Below, one piece after another: positions 12,336-19,573 of a stretch of DNA of 21,541 nt; the stretch's first letter is position 1; every line of letters begins with the position of its first letter. The notes beneath the pieces are model-generated. The model saw nothing but the letters and a program-made list of their open reading frames with translations. It was not told where the DNA came from and made no database searches. The position numbers were made by a program, and so were the translations under genes. The stretch is from a virus, in IMG/VR virus record IMGVR_UViG_3300033064_003828, positions 1-21,541 of that record, one strand, 5' to 3'.

Positions 12336-14015
12336 ATGCCTGACAATTATGGGGGCATTAATCGTCCCTACGGCGATACTCCGCATACTTTAGACCATCC
12401 CGCAACTTCCCTAAATGTAGCTGATGATAATGCTACATTGTCAACGGGGAATCTTCGGCGAAAGTATAATTTTGGAAAAAGTTATACGAAGTTATCGTTC
12501 CAGCGCGACCCGTTTATCCATATCCTCAATACCTACAGACGGAAACCAACAGACGACCCCAAATGGAAATATACCATGAAACGAAAGACCACCGTTTTCA
12601 AACGGTTTGGTTATGTGGTTGGCTGTTCCGGCGTAGGTGAGAAGGTAACTGGTGATGTTACAATAACCAGTGCATCTTCAGCTTGGGGAACTACACCATA
12701 CTTAGCATTCCTTGCTAGTACGATTGAAGGAAATGCTAATATGTTTGCAACGAATAGCGTACCAACAACTTTAAATCAAGAATGTGCAATAGCTTTAATG
12801 GGTGATTATGCTGCTGCTAAGGGTAATAAGGTTAATGTAATTGATGCTTATGGCTCAACAAAAACTTATACTCTTGGTGACTTATATACGAAACCCAAGC
12901 ATTTCCTGACAAACCAAATCATACGAATTAATACTGCTGCAGCCATTGCTACTGATGCTAATGGTGGAACGCTTGCTGGTTATGTACTTGCTCGTATTAC
13001 TGGAGTATATGACTTATCAATTTATGCAACAGGAACCACCACCGTAATTGGTGAGGGTAAAATTCTTAATGTTAAGATGATTCGTGTTGATTCAACGAAT
13101 AAATATCCAGTTAGTTATGGTTGTACAACTACTTGGAGTCAAACTGATGCTTTGCTGTTTAATGTTTATCATGGTGTTGGCAGTAATAGTTTAGCTCAAC
13201 GCTTAGAACCGGCTCGTTCCTATGTGGCTGGTAATGCGCATCATGAGTTATCTGGTTACGGTCAGACCTATAGACCACAACCATTTTCCACTGAATATGG
13301 TTATAATCAAATATTCAAGGAAACAGCAATGATGTCTAACCGTGCCCGTGCTACTGTACTGAAGTTTGAGGCAAACCCTTGGGCTGAGGAGTGGGAAGAC
13401 AAATTCCTTGAGATGACTTATGACATTGCTCAAGCAGGTTACTTTGGTGACCAGTATGAAGATGATGATGGTATTACATATACACAGGGTTGGGTTGATT
13501 GGGCTTTAGACAATGCAAACCGCTTTGGTCTGACTCTTAGTACTAAAACAGTTGATGATTTCCTTGATGACTACTCAGCGTTTAATGACCCTCGTCATAA
13601 ACCACGTCTTGGTAGCTCAATTGCCTACTTCTGTCGTACAGATGTATGGAACTGGTTACATCAAATGGGTGGATTCCAAAAGAACAGTGCTGAGATTTCA
13701 CCTAATTACCGGATGCAGTGGTCTGGTGAAGGTAAACTTGCAGGTGTTGATTACTCAACATTTAAAGTTTCCGGTGGCACAATGAATGTTGTTCGTGATA
13801 TTCATTTAGATGGCACAGTTGTTAAAATCGCTGCGATTGATATGAATCGTGCATTCATACGTCCTCTAATTGGTAACGGAATTAATCGTGATGTCACAGT
13901 TTATGTTGGCGTCAAGACGATTGAAAACTCCGGTGAGGACTATCGGGTGGACTTAATCCAGGGAGACATTGGCTTTGAATTTGATGCTCCTGAATTACAC
14001 GCCATTTGGCTGTAG
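12336..14015 (+). CDS. Major capsid protein (HK97-fold expected)
   Basis: The strongest ribosome site of the window, AAAGGAGG, lies 8 bases before the ATG. The 559-residue protein follows the scaffold gene, has no signal or membrane segments, and is beta-rich with the long middle helix region FKETAMMSNRARATVLKFEANPWAEEWEDKF typical of a capsid spine helix. Its C-terminal third (DFLDDYSAFNDPRHKPRLGSSIAYFCRTDVWNW onward, then NVVRDIHLDGTVVKIAAIDM) resembles the peripheral and axial domains of large phage capsid proteins. A 559-residue size is large and suggests an inserted domain. Codons in the first 110 positions are distinctly richer in G and C than those of the following 200, so it may be mosaic. 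Fold assignment is inference from order, size and pattern. Confidence 0.85.
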   Translation: MPDNYGGINRPYGDTPHTLDHPATSLNVADDNATLSTGNLRRKYNFGKSYTKLSFQRDPFIHILNTYRRKPTDDPKWKYTMKRKTTVFKRFGYVVGCSGVGEKVTGDVTITSASSAWGTTPYLAFLASTIEGNANMFATNSVPTTLNQECAIALMGDYAAAKGNKVNVIDAYGSTKTYTLGDLYTKPKHFLTNQIIRINTAAAIATDANGGTLAGYVLARITGVYDLSIYATGTTTVIGEGKILNVKMIRVDSTNKYPVSYGCTTTWSQTDALLFNVYHGVGSNSLAQRLEPARSYVAGNAHHELSGYGQTYRPQPFSTEYGYNQIFKETAMMSNRARATVLKFEANPWAEEWEDKFLEMTYDIAQAGYFGDQYEDDDGITYTQGWVDWALDNANRFGLTLSTKTVDDFLDDYSAFNDPRHKPRLGSSIAYFCRTDVWNWLHQMGGFQKNSAEISPNYRMQWSGEGKLAGVDYSTFKVSGGTMNVVRDIHLDGTVVKIAAIDMNRAFIRPLIGNGINRDVTVYVGVKTIENSGEDYRVDLIQGDIGFEFDAPELHAIWL

Positions 14016-14024
14016 GAGGATATG

Positions 14025-14825
14025 ATGGAAGCATTAAAATCTATTAGACCCAAACCAGCTGATGACCTGTATGAAGTTGGGCCACTTTTGTTTCATGAGG
14101 AACAACTTCGTCCATTAACAAATGTTTACAAATTTGAAGAAAGCCCAATTATTCATTTAATTAGCGGTGCGGCACATGTGTTAGATACTGGTGTTGATGA
14201 GGAATTTAGTCTTCATGCATATCCAGATGGATTGCGGTTAGTTAAATGGAACATTGGAACGCAAACAACTGACAAGCCAGCTCCTCATGCTCTGGGAATG
14301 GATTATGCTTTTGAACTTACTGCTGCTGACGGTGTAGAATGGGCTTTATCAGAACCAACAGCTAAGGGTAGAGAAGGTATTACTCATTTCACAGTTGGTA
14401 AAGCTGCCTTCTATGCTAAATTGAAGTTTAACATTGTTGATGTTACAGGTGCAGATGAATGTGCATTTGGGTTTTGCTTAGTAGATGACTTTGAAGATGC
14501 CATTGATGATAAAAATGACATGGCTGCTTTTAATATTCAGCTTGGTGTTATTAATATTGAAACAATTGTAAATGGTGGCTCTACTACAACTACCGATACA
14601 ACTGAAACTGACTGGGGCGATGGAGAAACTCATACTCTTGAGGTTTATGTATCGAAAGCTGGTGTTGCATCATTTAAGTATGATGGTGTCGCACCAACAG
14701 TTTCACCTACCACTGACTTTGAATTTGATTCTGGTGATGTTCTAACTCCGTTCTTCCATTTGTTACATGCTACAACTTCTCCAGGGGCAGTAATTATGGA
14801 AGAATTTGAATACGGTTATCAATAA
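14025..14825 (+). CDS. Probable capsid decoration protein with jelly-roll-like C-terminus
   Basis: Two adjacent ATGs exist; the second (14025) is 5 bases from AGGAGG and is preferred. The 266-residue product begins with a short Pro-rich arm (KSIRPKPADDLYEV) and then is almost all beta. The ending GETHTLEVYVSKAGVASFKYDG ... LTPFFHLLHATTSPGAVIMEEFEYGY has the order of strands seen in concanavalin-like jelly rolls, where a calculated-volume comment typical of lectin-like folds (small W/F/Y core, Asp-Gly turns) fits. Its position directly after the major capsid gene suggests a capsid-surface decoration or cement protein. The jelly-roll reading is moderate, the role is by context. Confidence 0.65.
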   Translation: MEALKSIRPKPADDLYEVGPLLFHEEQLRPLTNVYKFEESPIIHLISGAAHVLDTGVDEEFSLHAYPDGLRLVKWNIGTQTTDKPAPHALGMDYAFELTAADGVEWALSEPTAKGREGITHFTVGKAAFYAKLKFNIVDVTGADECAFGFCLVDDFEDAIDDKNDMAAFNIQLGVINIETIVNGGSTTTTDTTETDWGDGETHTLEVYVSKAGVASFKYDGVAPTVSPTTDFEFDSGDVLTPFFHLLHATTSPGAVIMEEFEYGYQ

Positions 14826-14837
14826 GGTTGGTGAATT

Positions 14838-15269
14838 ATGGCTAATGTAAAGTTAGGTGCTGTAGTTGATTCTGGTTACCATGTTGCTGAATTAGTATCA
14901 ACTGCTAAAACTCTCTATAAGGGTGACAGTGGAAAAGTATTTTACCTTGAGTCTTCAGGTGGTGCTTTCTCTGTTACTATTGATTCCAGTTGTTTGACAC
15001 CTGGGTGGAGAGCTAAGTTTGTTGCTCAGGAAGATACCCCAACTGGCGATATTACTATAGCCGCTGGCGATACTATAATTTATGGTAATCTCTCAATTGA
15101 GTCTGATACTGCTGAGAGTAATAGGGTCGCTTGTGTTGGTAAGTCAAATGTTTTATTTGACACTACTTGTCTTAAGGGTGACTCCCTTGAGATTAATTGC
15201 GATGGTACTAGCTTGTATGTTGTAGGTTTCTCTGCTTTGCCAGGTCAAGGCGGATTCACAGTATCGTAG
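14838..15269 (+). CDS. Small beta-rich virion protein, 143 residues
   Basis: Starts 12 bases after the previous stop with a weak GGTTGGTG upstream. The sequence is a run of short strands with Gly, Ser, Thr and Asp turns (AKTLYKGDSGKVFYLESSGG, then FSVTIDSSCLTPGW, DITIAAGDTIIYGN) and ends YVVGFSALPGQGGFTVS. Trimeric head-fibre or decoration domains in phages have this kind of sequence (a strand of the form SGKxFxLxxxGGxxxTI, a GWxxxFI/V strand, and a late strand ending in VxG). I infer a surface beta-helical or jelly-roll trimer. No enzyme motif. Its location in the head module supports a virion role. Confidence 0.65.
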   Translation: MANVKLGAVVDSGYHVAELVSTAKTLYKGDSGKVFYLESSGGAFSVTIDSSCLTPGWRAKFVAQEDTPTGDITIAAGDTIIYGNLSIESDTAESNRVACVGKSNVLFDTTCLKGDSLEINCDGTSLYVVGFSALPGQGGFTVS

Positions 15270-15274
15270 ATAAA

Positions 15275-15302
15275 TTGGGGGTTGGTTTCGGTCAGCCCCC
15301 AA
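15275..15302 (+). repeat. G/C-rich intergenic hairpin before a virion gene
   Basis: TTGGGGG (15275-15281) pairs with CCCCCAA (15296-15302). Inside, TTGG and TCAG add four further pairs, two of them G-U, leaving a loop TTTCGG. It lies 5 bases after a stop codon and 8 bases before the GGAGG of the next gene, without a T-run. It is probably an mRNA stabiliser or a translational spacer rather than a terminator. Confidence 0.65.
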
Positions 15303-15317
15303 CTTACTGGAGGCAAT

Positions 15318-15692
15318 ATGGCTGAGCAGATTCACATTCAGACTCGTCTGAGGTACACCCCAGCTAATATCAATGAGGTTGGGTTTGATACTGACTGGCT
15401 TGAAATATTTAAAACTATGACTGGTGCTGATGTCCAGTTCTTTACTCAGGTTATAGGCGATGCTAAGGAAGCTATTGAGATTGCTACTGATATTGGGACT
15501 CAGGGTCAGTTTCTTATTATTAATACCAGTACAACCTCAGGTGATGATGTAACTCTTGGTTCAACTACAGATGAAGCAGTTATGTTATTGAAACCAAAGG
15601 GTTGGTGTCTTTTCCAGGCTAACGCAGCTATGTATGCAAAGGCTGCTTCTGGTAAAACCGTTAAACTACAAATTTTCTGTTTTGAGTTATAA
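15318..15692 (+). CDS. Small virion-like protein, 124 residues
   Basis: Start at ATG 15318 with GGAGG five bases before; an upstream in-frame TTG at 15282 falls inside the hairpin and is rejected. The protein begins MAEQIHIQTRLRYTPANINE, has a short helix-turn motif (WLEIFKTMTGADVQFFTQV) and a beta-rich second half with GQFLIINTSTTSGDDVTLGS and KGWCLFQANAAMYAKAASG. This second half, with a nearly repeated order of short hydrophobic strands, is like phage head-fibre or tail-adaptor beta domains. Family not recognised. Its stop TAA and the next start overlap as TAATG. Confidence 0.65.
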   Translation: MAEQIHIQTRLRYTPANINEVGFDTDWLEIFKTMTGADVQFFTQVIGDAKEAIEIATDIGTQGQFLIINTSTTSGDDVTLGSTTDEAVMLLKPKGWCLFQANAAMYAKAASGKTVKLQIFCFEL

Positions 15693-15970
15693 TGGTAGTT
15701 GAAGAATTATATACAAGTGTAAAGCGTGTATTCCCTGATGTAACAATAGCTGATTGCGTCAGACTTGTTAATGAAGCTTTGCAAAGTGAATCAAGTGAAA
15801 TAACTGATATTCATAATGTACTATTTATTGATGTTGTTGCTAATCAAAGGTATTACAGACTTCCTGATCATGTTAATTCTGTTGAAACAGTTTGGTTTAT
15901 GGATTCTGAAGGTGAGTATCGGAGAATCAGCAGACTTGTTGGTGTAATAGATACTACGGATGAAACATAA
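15692..15970 (+). CDS. Neck adaptor-like protein, N-terminal half
   Basis: A 92-residue protein whose ATG shares the A of the previous stop. It opens with a helical part (LYTSVKRVFPDVTIADCVRLVNEALQ), then a strand set (NVLFIDVVANQRYYRLPDHVNSVETVWFMDSEGEYRRISRLVG). The order helix-rich NEAL segment, YYxLPxxVxxVxxV strand, and a YRRIxR motif is what the first half of podovirus head-tail adaptor proteins looks like. It ends in the middle of what would be a domain, and the next gene seems to continue it. The adaptor binds the portal and opens the neck to the tail. Assignment by pattern and position. Confidence 0.55.
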   Translation: MVVEELYTSVKRVFPDVTIADCVRLVNEALQSESSEITDIHNVLFIDVVANQRYYRLPDHVNSVETVWFMDSEGEYRRISRLVGVIDTTDET

Positions 15971-16386
15971 TGGCTAGCACATATTCCTATCCAAACGCTG
16001 AAGTATTTTGGCGAATTGAACGTGATAAATTAGAACTTGTTACAATTGATGCTGTTGATGTTGACAATAGTTATGAGTCCATTGATGAATCAGTTGCTCA
16101 GGGGGTTATGATTGAATATGATGGCCCACCAACATTACTTAATGTACATGACAAGAAAATTCATAAACATGAGTTACCATTAAGACCTAAAGCTCATACA
16201 GCATTAAAACATTATGTGCTTCAAGCACTTTATGAACAGAAACAGGATAAAAGTGAGCTTGATATTGTAATGATGAGAAATCATAATATGAAGTGGCTAA
16301 GGGGAATAGCTGCTGTAGATGGTGGTAAAATAACTATTAAGGATACTCCTATTGCTATTCCAAGGTATCCATTTAGGGTTACATAA
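15970..16386 (+). CDS. Neck adaptor-like protein, C-terminal half
   Basis: The ATG overlaps the stop of the previous gene (TAATG). The 138-residue product begins with SYPNAEVFWRIERDKLELVTI, a strand pattern that would follow naturally after the YRRISRLVG segment of the previous gene, then GVMIEYDGPPTLL, and a helix-rich ending (LRPKAHTALKHYVLQALYEQKQDKSE, then MRNHNMKWLRGIAAV). In single-gene adaptors this half carries the WYxxxG strand, an IxYxxxP motif and C-terminal helices. I see no slippery sequence at the junction, so two polypeptides made by coupled translation are more likely than a frameshift product. Ends in a TAATG overlap with the next gene. Confidence 0.55.
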   Translation: MASTYSYPNAEVFWRIERDKLELVTIDAVDVDNSYESIDESVAQGVMIEYDGPPTLLNVHDKKIHKHELPLRPKAHTALKHYVLQALYEQKQDKSELDIVMMRNHNMKWLRGIAAVDGGKITIKDTPIAIPRYPFRVT

Positions 16387-18362
16387 TGGCGGGGTTACAA
16401 AACTTAGACCAACAAGCACTTGATTTGGCAGGTGTGGCTGAATCTGGCTATCTTGGTATAAGTCAGGAAATAATTGATGACCTATTTACGCATGGGCTTA
16501 AAAAGGTTGTTGTAGATGTGGATGCTCTTAACCCACTTAGAACTGAGTTATTTTGTGCTGCTCCAACTTCTTTAACTGATGCTAATGGTAAAACATTTTC
16601 TGCATTGACTTCTGATATTATTGTAGGTGTTACAAGAAGTGATGGAGTTAGGACTCATCCATGTAGAAAGGTATCTCCACTTTTTAGTGGTGAAGTTGAA
16701 AATCCAGGAAGTCTTAATTTTGCTACTGTGAGAGACCCTGTGTATTTCGTTAAAAGTAGGGCTGTTTATATTAAACCAGACCCGACAAGTGATGAAGCGG
16801 CTTCTATTTATCATCCTGGTTTTATCTTTATTGATGCTTCTGCACAAGGAACATTAGATGCCTATACTGGAATTTCATTTCCAGAGGAACTTGATAGGGC
16901 TGTAATAATTTATGTAGTTATTGGCTTTAGGCACAGGGAATTATTATACTCACGAAGTCAGTCTAATGATGAGCTAACATCGGTAGGTACAGCTTTGACT
17001 AATTTTGGTAGTGCTTTACCTACTTTTGTTGCTGTTGTTGGTGTTACTTTTCCAACATTAACACTTGTATCAATGACTTCGCTTCCAACACTTACTCTTT
17101 CAAGTGCTACTGATACTTTTCCAATTATTCCAGTTAGGGCAACTTTACCAACATTATCAATTTCTGATACATTGACACTGCCAGCTGATTTAGTTCTTCC
17201 GTCTCTTAGTTTGACTACTGCTCCAACTTTTTCTGGGCTAACCTTACCCACAGTTCCAGTTCCTGCTATTTCTTATACGTCTGCTGGTGTTGAGCCTGAG
17301 GATACTATTACTATAACTCAGTCAATTCCAACATTTAATGAACCAATCCCATTTACTTTTAATACGACTAGAATTAATGATGCTACAACCAAAGCTCAGA
17401 CTATGATTGATTCTGATACTGTTAATTTTGAGACTGAAATAGCTGCTGATAATATTGGAGTTGTTAATTCTGTTATTAGTGCTGCTGGTCAAGAGGTTAG
17501 AAGGGCTGTTACTGAGGTTCAATCTCAAGGTGGGCAATTACAGGAGTATCAAGCAAATATCCAAAAGGTACTTGGTAAATTTAATGCTGAAATAAATGAT
17601 TATCAGGTTGAGGTTCAAAAAGAAGTTCAAGCAGCAGCAGTTGATGTTAATGCTTATGCTGCCAAAGTTAGTGATAATAAAGTTGCAATGGATGCCACTA
17701 TTGCTGATTTTCAAGCTGAAATATCTAAGTATCAAGTTAATACAAATGCTATAGTTCAGGAGTGGCTTGCTGAAGAAGTTCAGTTTAAATTAGCTAAGTG
17801 GGCAAAGCAGGTTAGTAATGAGATTGCTGAGTATTCAGCCAGTGCTACAACTATTATACAGCAATATTCTGGATTATCAAGTGCAAAAACATCTGAATAT
17901 ATTGCTAAGGTTGATAAGGTAATTAAAGAATATTCAGCTAAGGTTCAAGCGGTTATACAGGATTATTCTAATAGTATAGCTGCGTATTCAGCTCAAATTC
18001 AAGGTTATATAGGTGAATTAAATGCTCTTAGAACATCTGAAATAGGTGAATATCAGACAAAAGCCGGTGCATTTATTTCGGAATATTCAGCAAAGAATAA
18101 TTCTCTCATAGGTGAGTATTCAACTAAAATTCAAGCATTGATTAGTGATTACTCTGCTCGTATTAATAGTGAGGTTGGAAGATTTCAATCAAATTTAGCA
18201 AAGGCTGGTGCTTATTTACAAGAAGCCCAGGTGAGATTAGTAAAGTCTCAAGACCATAATAGTAGAAGCACATTGGCATTGGCTGATATAAGTGCTTTTA
18301 CATCTGAGTACAATGGCATGATAATGGCATTTGCTCAAGTGAAAGGAAGTATTGATGGCTAA
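16386..18362 (+). CDS. Long virion fibre or needle-type protein with Pro-Thr-Leu repeats and 11-residue coiled coil
   Basis: A 658-residue protein starting in a TAATG overlap. Three parts are visible. Residues 1-205 form an N-terminal domain with a helix-rich FPEELDRAVIIYVVIGFRHRELLYS ending that looks like an anchoring domain of neck or tail proteins. Residues about 206-305 contain repeated LPTLTL- and FPTLTL-like motifs (at least five) in a beta-rich Thr/Ser/Pro stretch. Residues about 387-620 are a coiled coil with strict 11-residue periodicity (units such as EYSAKVQAVIQ, EYSTKIQALIS and DYSARINSEVG). Undecad repeats make right-handed coiled coils and long straight stalks. Position after the neck genes suggests an extended neck or tail appendage. 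Exact role unknown. Confidence 0.75.
   Translation: MAGLQNLDQQALDLAGVAESGYLGISQEIIDDLFTHGLKKVVVDVDALNPLRTELFCAAPTSLTDANGKTFSALTSDIIVGVTRSDGVRTHPCRKVSPLFSGEVENPGSLNFATVRDPVYFVKSRAVYIKPDPTSDEAASIYHPGFIFIDASAQGTLDAYTGISFPEELDRAVIIYVVIGFRHRELLYSRSQSNDELTSVGTALTNFGSALPTFVAVVGVTFPTLTLVSMTSLPTLTLSSATDTFPIIPVRATLPTLSISDTLTLPADLVLPSLSLTTAPTFSGLTLPTVPVPAISYTSAGVEPEDTITITQSIPTFNEPIPFTFNTTRINDATTKAQTMIDSDTVNFETEIAADNIGVVNSVISAAGQEVRRAVTEVQSQGGQLQEYQANIQKVLGKFNAEINDYQVEVQKEVQAAAVDVNAYAAKVSDNKVAMDATIADFQAEISKYQVNTNAIVQEWLAEEVQFKLAKWAKQVSNEIAEYSASATTIIQQYSGLSSAKTSEYIAKVDKVIKEYSAKVQAVIQDYSNSIAAYSAQIQGYIGELNALRTSEIGEYQTKAGAFISEYSAKNNSLIGEYSTKIQALISDYSARINSEVGRFQSNLAKAGAYLQEAQVRLVKSQDHNSRSTLALADISAFTSEYNGMIMAFAQVKGSIDG
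17544..18245 (+). repeat. 33-base-period coding repeat (undecad coiled coil)
   Basis: Codes for about 21 consecutive 11-residue units beginning with (E/D)Y, (E/D)F or a related pair, with 7-residue spacers at least twice (QVSNEIA and LRTSEIG) that reset the phase. The DNA is diverged from unit to unit but keeps GAGTATTCAGC-like blocks (for example near 17829, 17929 and 18079). The repeat is imperfect at DNA level and mostly conserved at protein level, so selection on the coiled coil is the simple reading. Confidence 0.7.
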
Positions 18363-18846
18363 TGAAATTTTAATTGCATCATCTTTAACTCCAATAAATG
18401 ATGCTGGAACTGCGGGTGATTATACAAATAGAAAAATTGATGCTAATGCCTTGAGGTCATTTGGTGGTAAGTATAATACTTTAACAGCTTATACTGATGC
18501 TGGTATTGCTCGATGGAGTGGCGTAGTTGTTGTGAGTACTATTACTTATGATGGATTTAATGATAGTGGCTGGACTGAGGCTGCTGCTGTTACCGATGGT
18601 GCTATTCCAACTAATGTTTTTGCTGTTGCCATTGAATTTATTGGTAAAATTGGTGCTACTAATTATATTTATTTAGCGTTGTATAAGACTGGAGAAGAAA
18701 TCGTTATGGCTAAATTAGCATTGGGAGAAGGGATTTCTATCCCAATTCAAGAAGGTCTTGCTATTACTGACGTGAGAATTAAAGCAGAGGCTTATTCAAA
18801 TGGTGTGAATGAGGCAACTGTTAATGTTCTTATTTTAGGAACTTAA
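18355..18846 (+). CDS. Beta-rich virion protein, 163 residues
   Basis: Start at ATG 18355 with AAAGGA seven bases before; an in-frame TTG at 18352 is less likely. It overlaps the coiled-coil gene by 8 bases. The sequence is dominated by short strands with Thr/Asn/Gly turns (ITYDGFNDSGWTEAAAVTDG, then VFAVAIEFIGKIGATNYIYLALYKTGEE) and ends EATVNVLILGT. It could form a trimeric fibre subunit or an assembly partner of the coiled-coil stalk. No known catalytic motif. The three small genes at 18355-19572 share this composition and sit together between two fibre-like genes. Confidence 0.65.
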   Translation: MANEILIASSLTPINDAGTAGDYTNRKIDANALRSFGGKYNTLTAYTDAGIARWSGVVVVSTITYDGFNDSGWTEAAAVTDGAIPTNVFAVAIEFIGKIGATNYIYLALYKTGEEIVMAKLALGEGISIPIQEGLAITDVRIKAEAYSNGVNEATVNVLILGT

Positions 18847-18859
18847 AGAGGAAAATATT

Positions 18860-19210
18860 ATGGCTAAACTAACTGGAGTTAATGAACGAGAAGCAGCTGC
18901 AATGCAAGTTATGCAGGAACATACTGTAACTACACCACTTGCACCAACTGATTCTGCTGAAAAGAGAATCGCAGTATCTTGGCCAAGTCCAAAGGTATAT
19001 GTTGATAGTGATTCAGATTTATACTATGCTTGGTCTTTGACTAATGCTGATACTGTTAATTCTTCAAATAACTTGAGAGTGTATGGTGATGTTCATACAC
19101 CACTTGATGTTCCTTGGGGAATGCTTGGCCGTGTTGTTGGTTCAACTATTTATTTATGTTTATTGAAGGTTGACCCTGGTACTGCTGAAGCAAGAGTGGC
19201 CTTGTCATAA
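18860..19210 (+). CDS. Beta-rich virion protein, 116 residues
   Basis: AGAGGAAAA lies 6 bases before the ATG. After a helical N-terminus (NEREAAAMQVMQEHTVTTPL) the protein has WPSPKVYVDSDSDLYYAWSLTN and then VPWGMLGRVVGSTIYLCLLKVDPGTAEARVALS. The late segment GSTIYLCLLKVDPG resembles NYIYLALYKTGE in the previous gene, so the two may be distant relatives. Ends in a TAATG overlap with the next gene. No recognised family; position suggests an appendage component. Confidence 0.65.
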   Translation: MAKLTGVNEREAAAMQVMQEHTVTTPLAPTDSAEKRIAVSWPSPKVYVDSDSDLYYAWSLTNADTVNSSNNLRVYGDVHTPLDVPWGMLGRVVGSTIYLCLLKVDPGTAEARVALS

Positions 19211-19572
19211 TGTCAATACCATACCCAATAGCTAAACCACCCTTTTTAAAGGGTAAAATTGCTACAGCCGGTGCTACTGCAACGATTATTAAATCAATAG
19301 CAATTCCAACAAATGAAATCAAACAAATTGATGTTCATGCTACTGCTTATAAGGCTGATGGTGTACAGTTAGCTTCCTTTAACACTGTCAGAAGTGCTAA
19401 GAATGTAAGTGGAACTGTTACACTTCAAGGAGCACCAATTCATAAATATAGGTTGAGAAGTAAAAAGACTCTTGCTATAACCTTTGTTGTTAATAGTACC
19501 AGTATTGATGTTAAGGTTACTGGACTTGCAGCAACTGCTCTTACTTGGAAAGTTAAAATACTGGTGACTTAA
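19210..19572 (+). CDS. Beta-rich virion protein, 120 residues
   Basis: Starts in a TAATG overlap. The product begins MSIPYPIAKPPFLKGKIATAG and is a series of Val/Ile/Thr-rich strands (TATIIKSIAIPTNEIKQIDVH, then KTLAITFVVNSTSIDVKVTGL), consistent with an immunoglobulin-like or small jelly-roll fold. Ig-like domains are frequent in phage surface proteins and help in weak binding to cell surfaces. That fold is a guess from composition and strand spacing. It lies one base before the fibre gene, so it is likely co-translated with it. Confidence 0.65.
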   Translation: MSIPYPIAKPPFLKGKIATAGATATIIKSIAIPTNEIKQIDVHATAYKADGVQLASFNTVRSAKNVSGTVTLQGAPIHKYRLRSKKTLAITFVVNSTSIDVKVTGLAATALTWKVKILVT

Positions 19573-19573
19573 T

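Noticed and set aside
12483-12495. TATACGAAGTTAT, identical to one arm of loxP
   Set aside because: Only a half-site. The required opposite arm 8 bases away is absent, and the bases encode a normal part of the capsid protein. Chance match.
15690-15975. Programmed frameshift joining the two adaptor halves
   Set aside because: No heptameric slippery sequence or downstream stem; the TAATG overlap explains coupled translation more simply.
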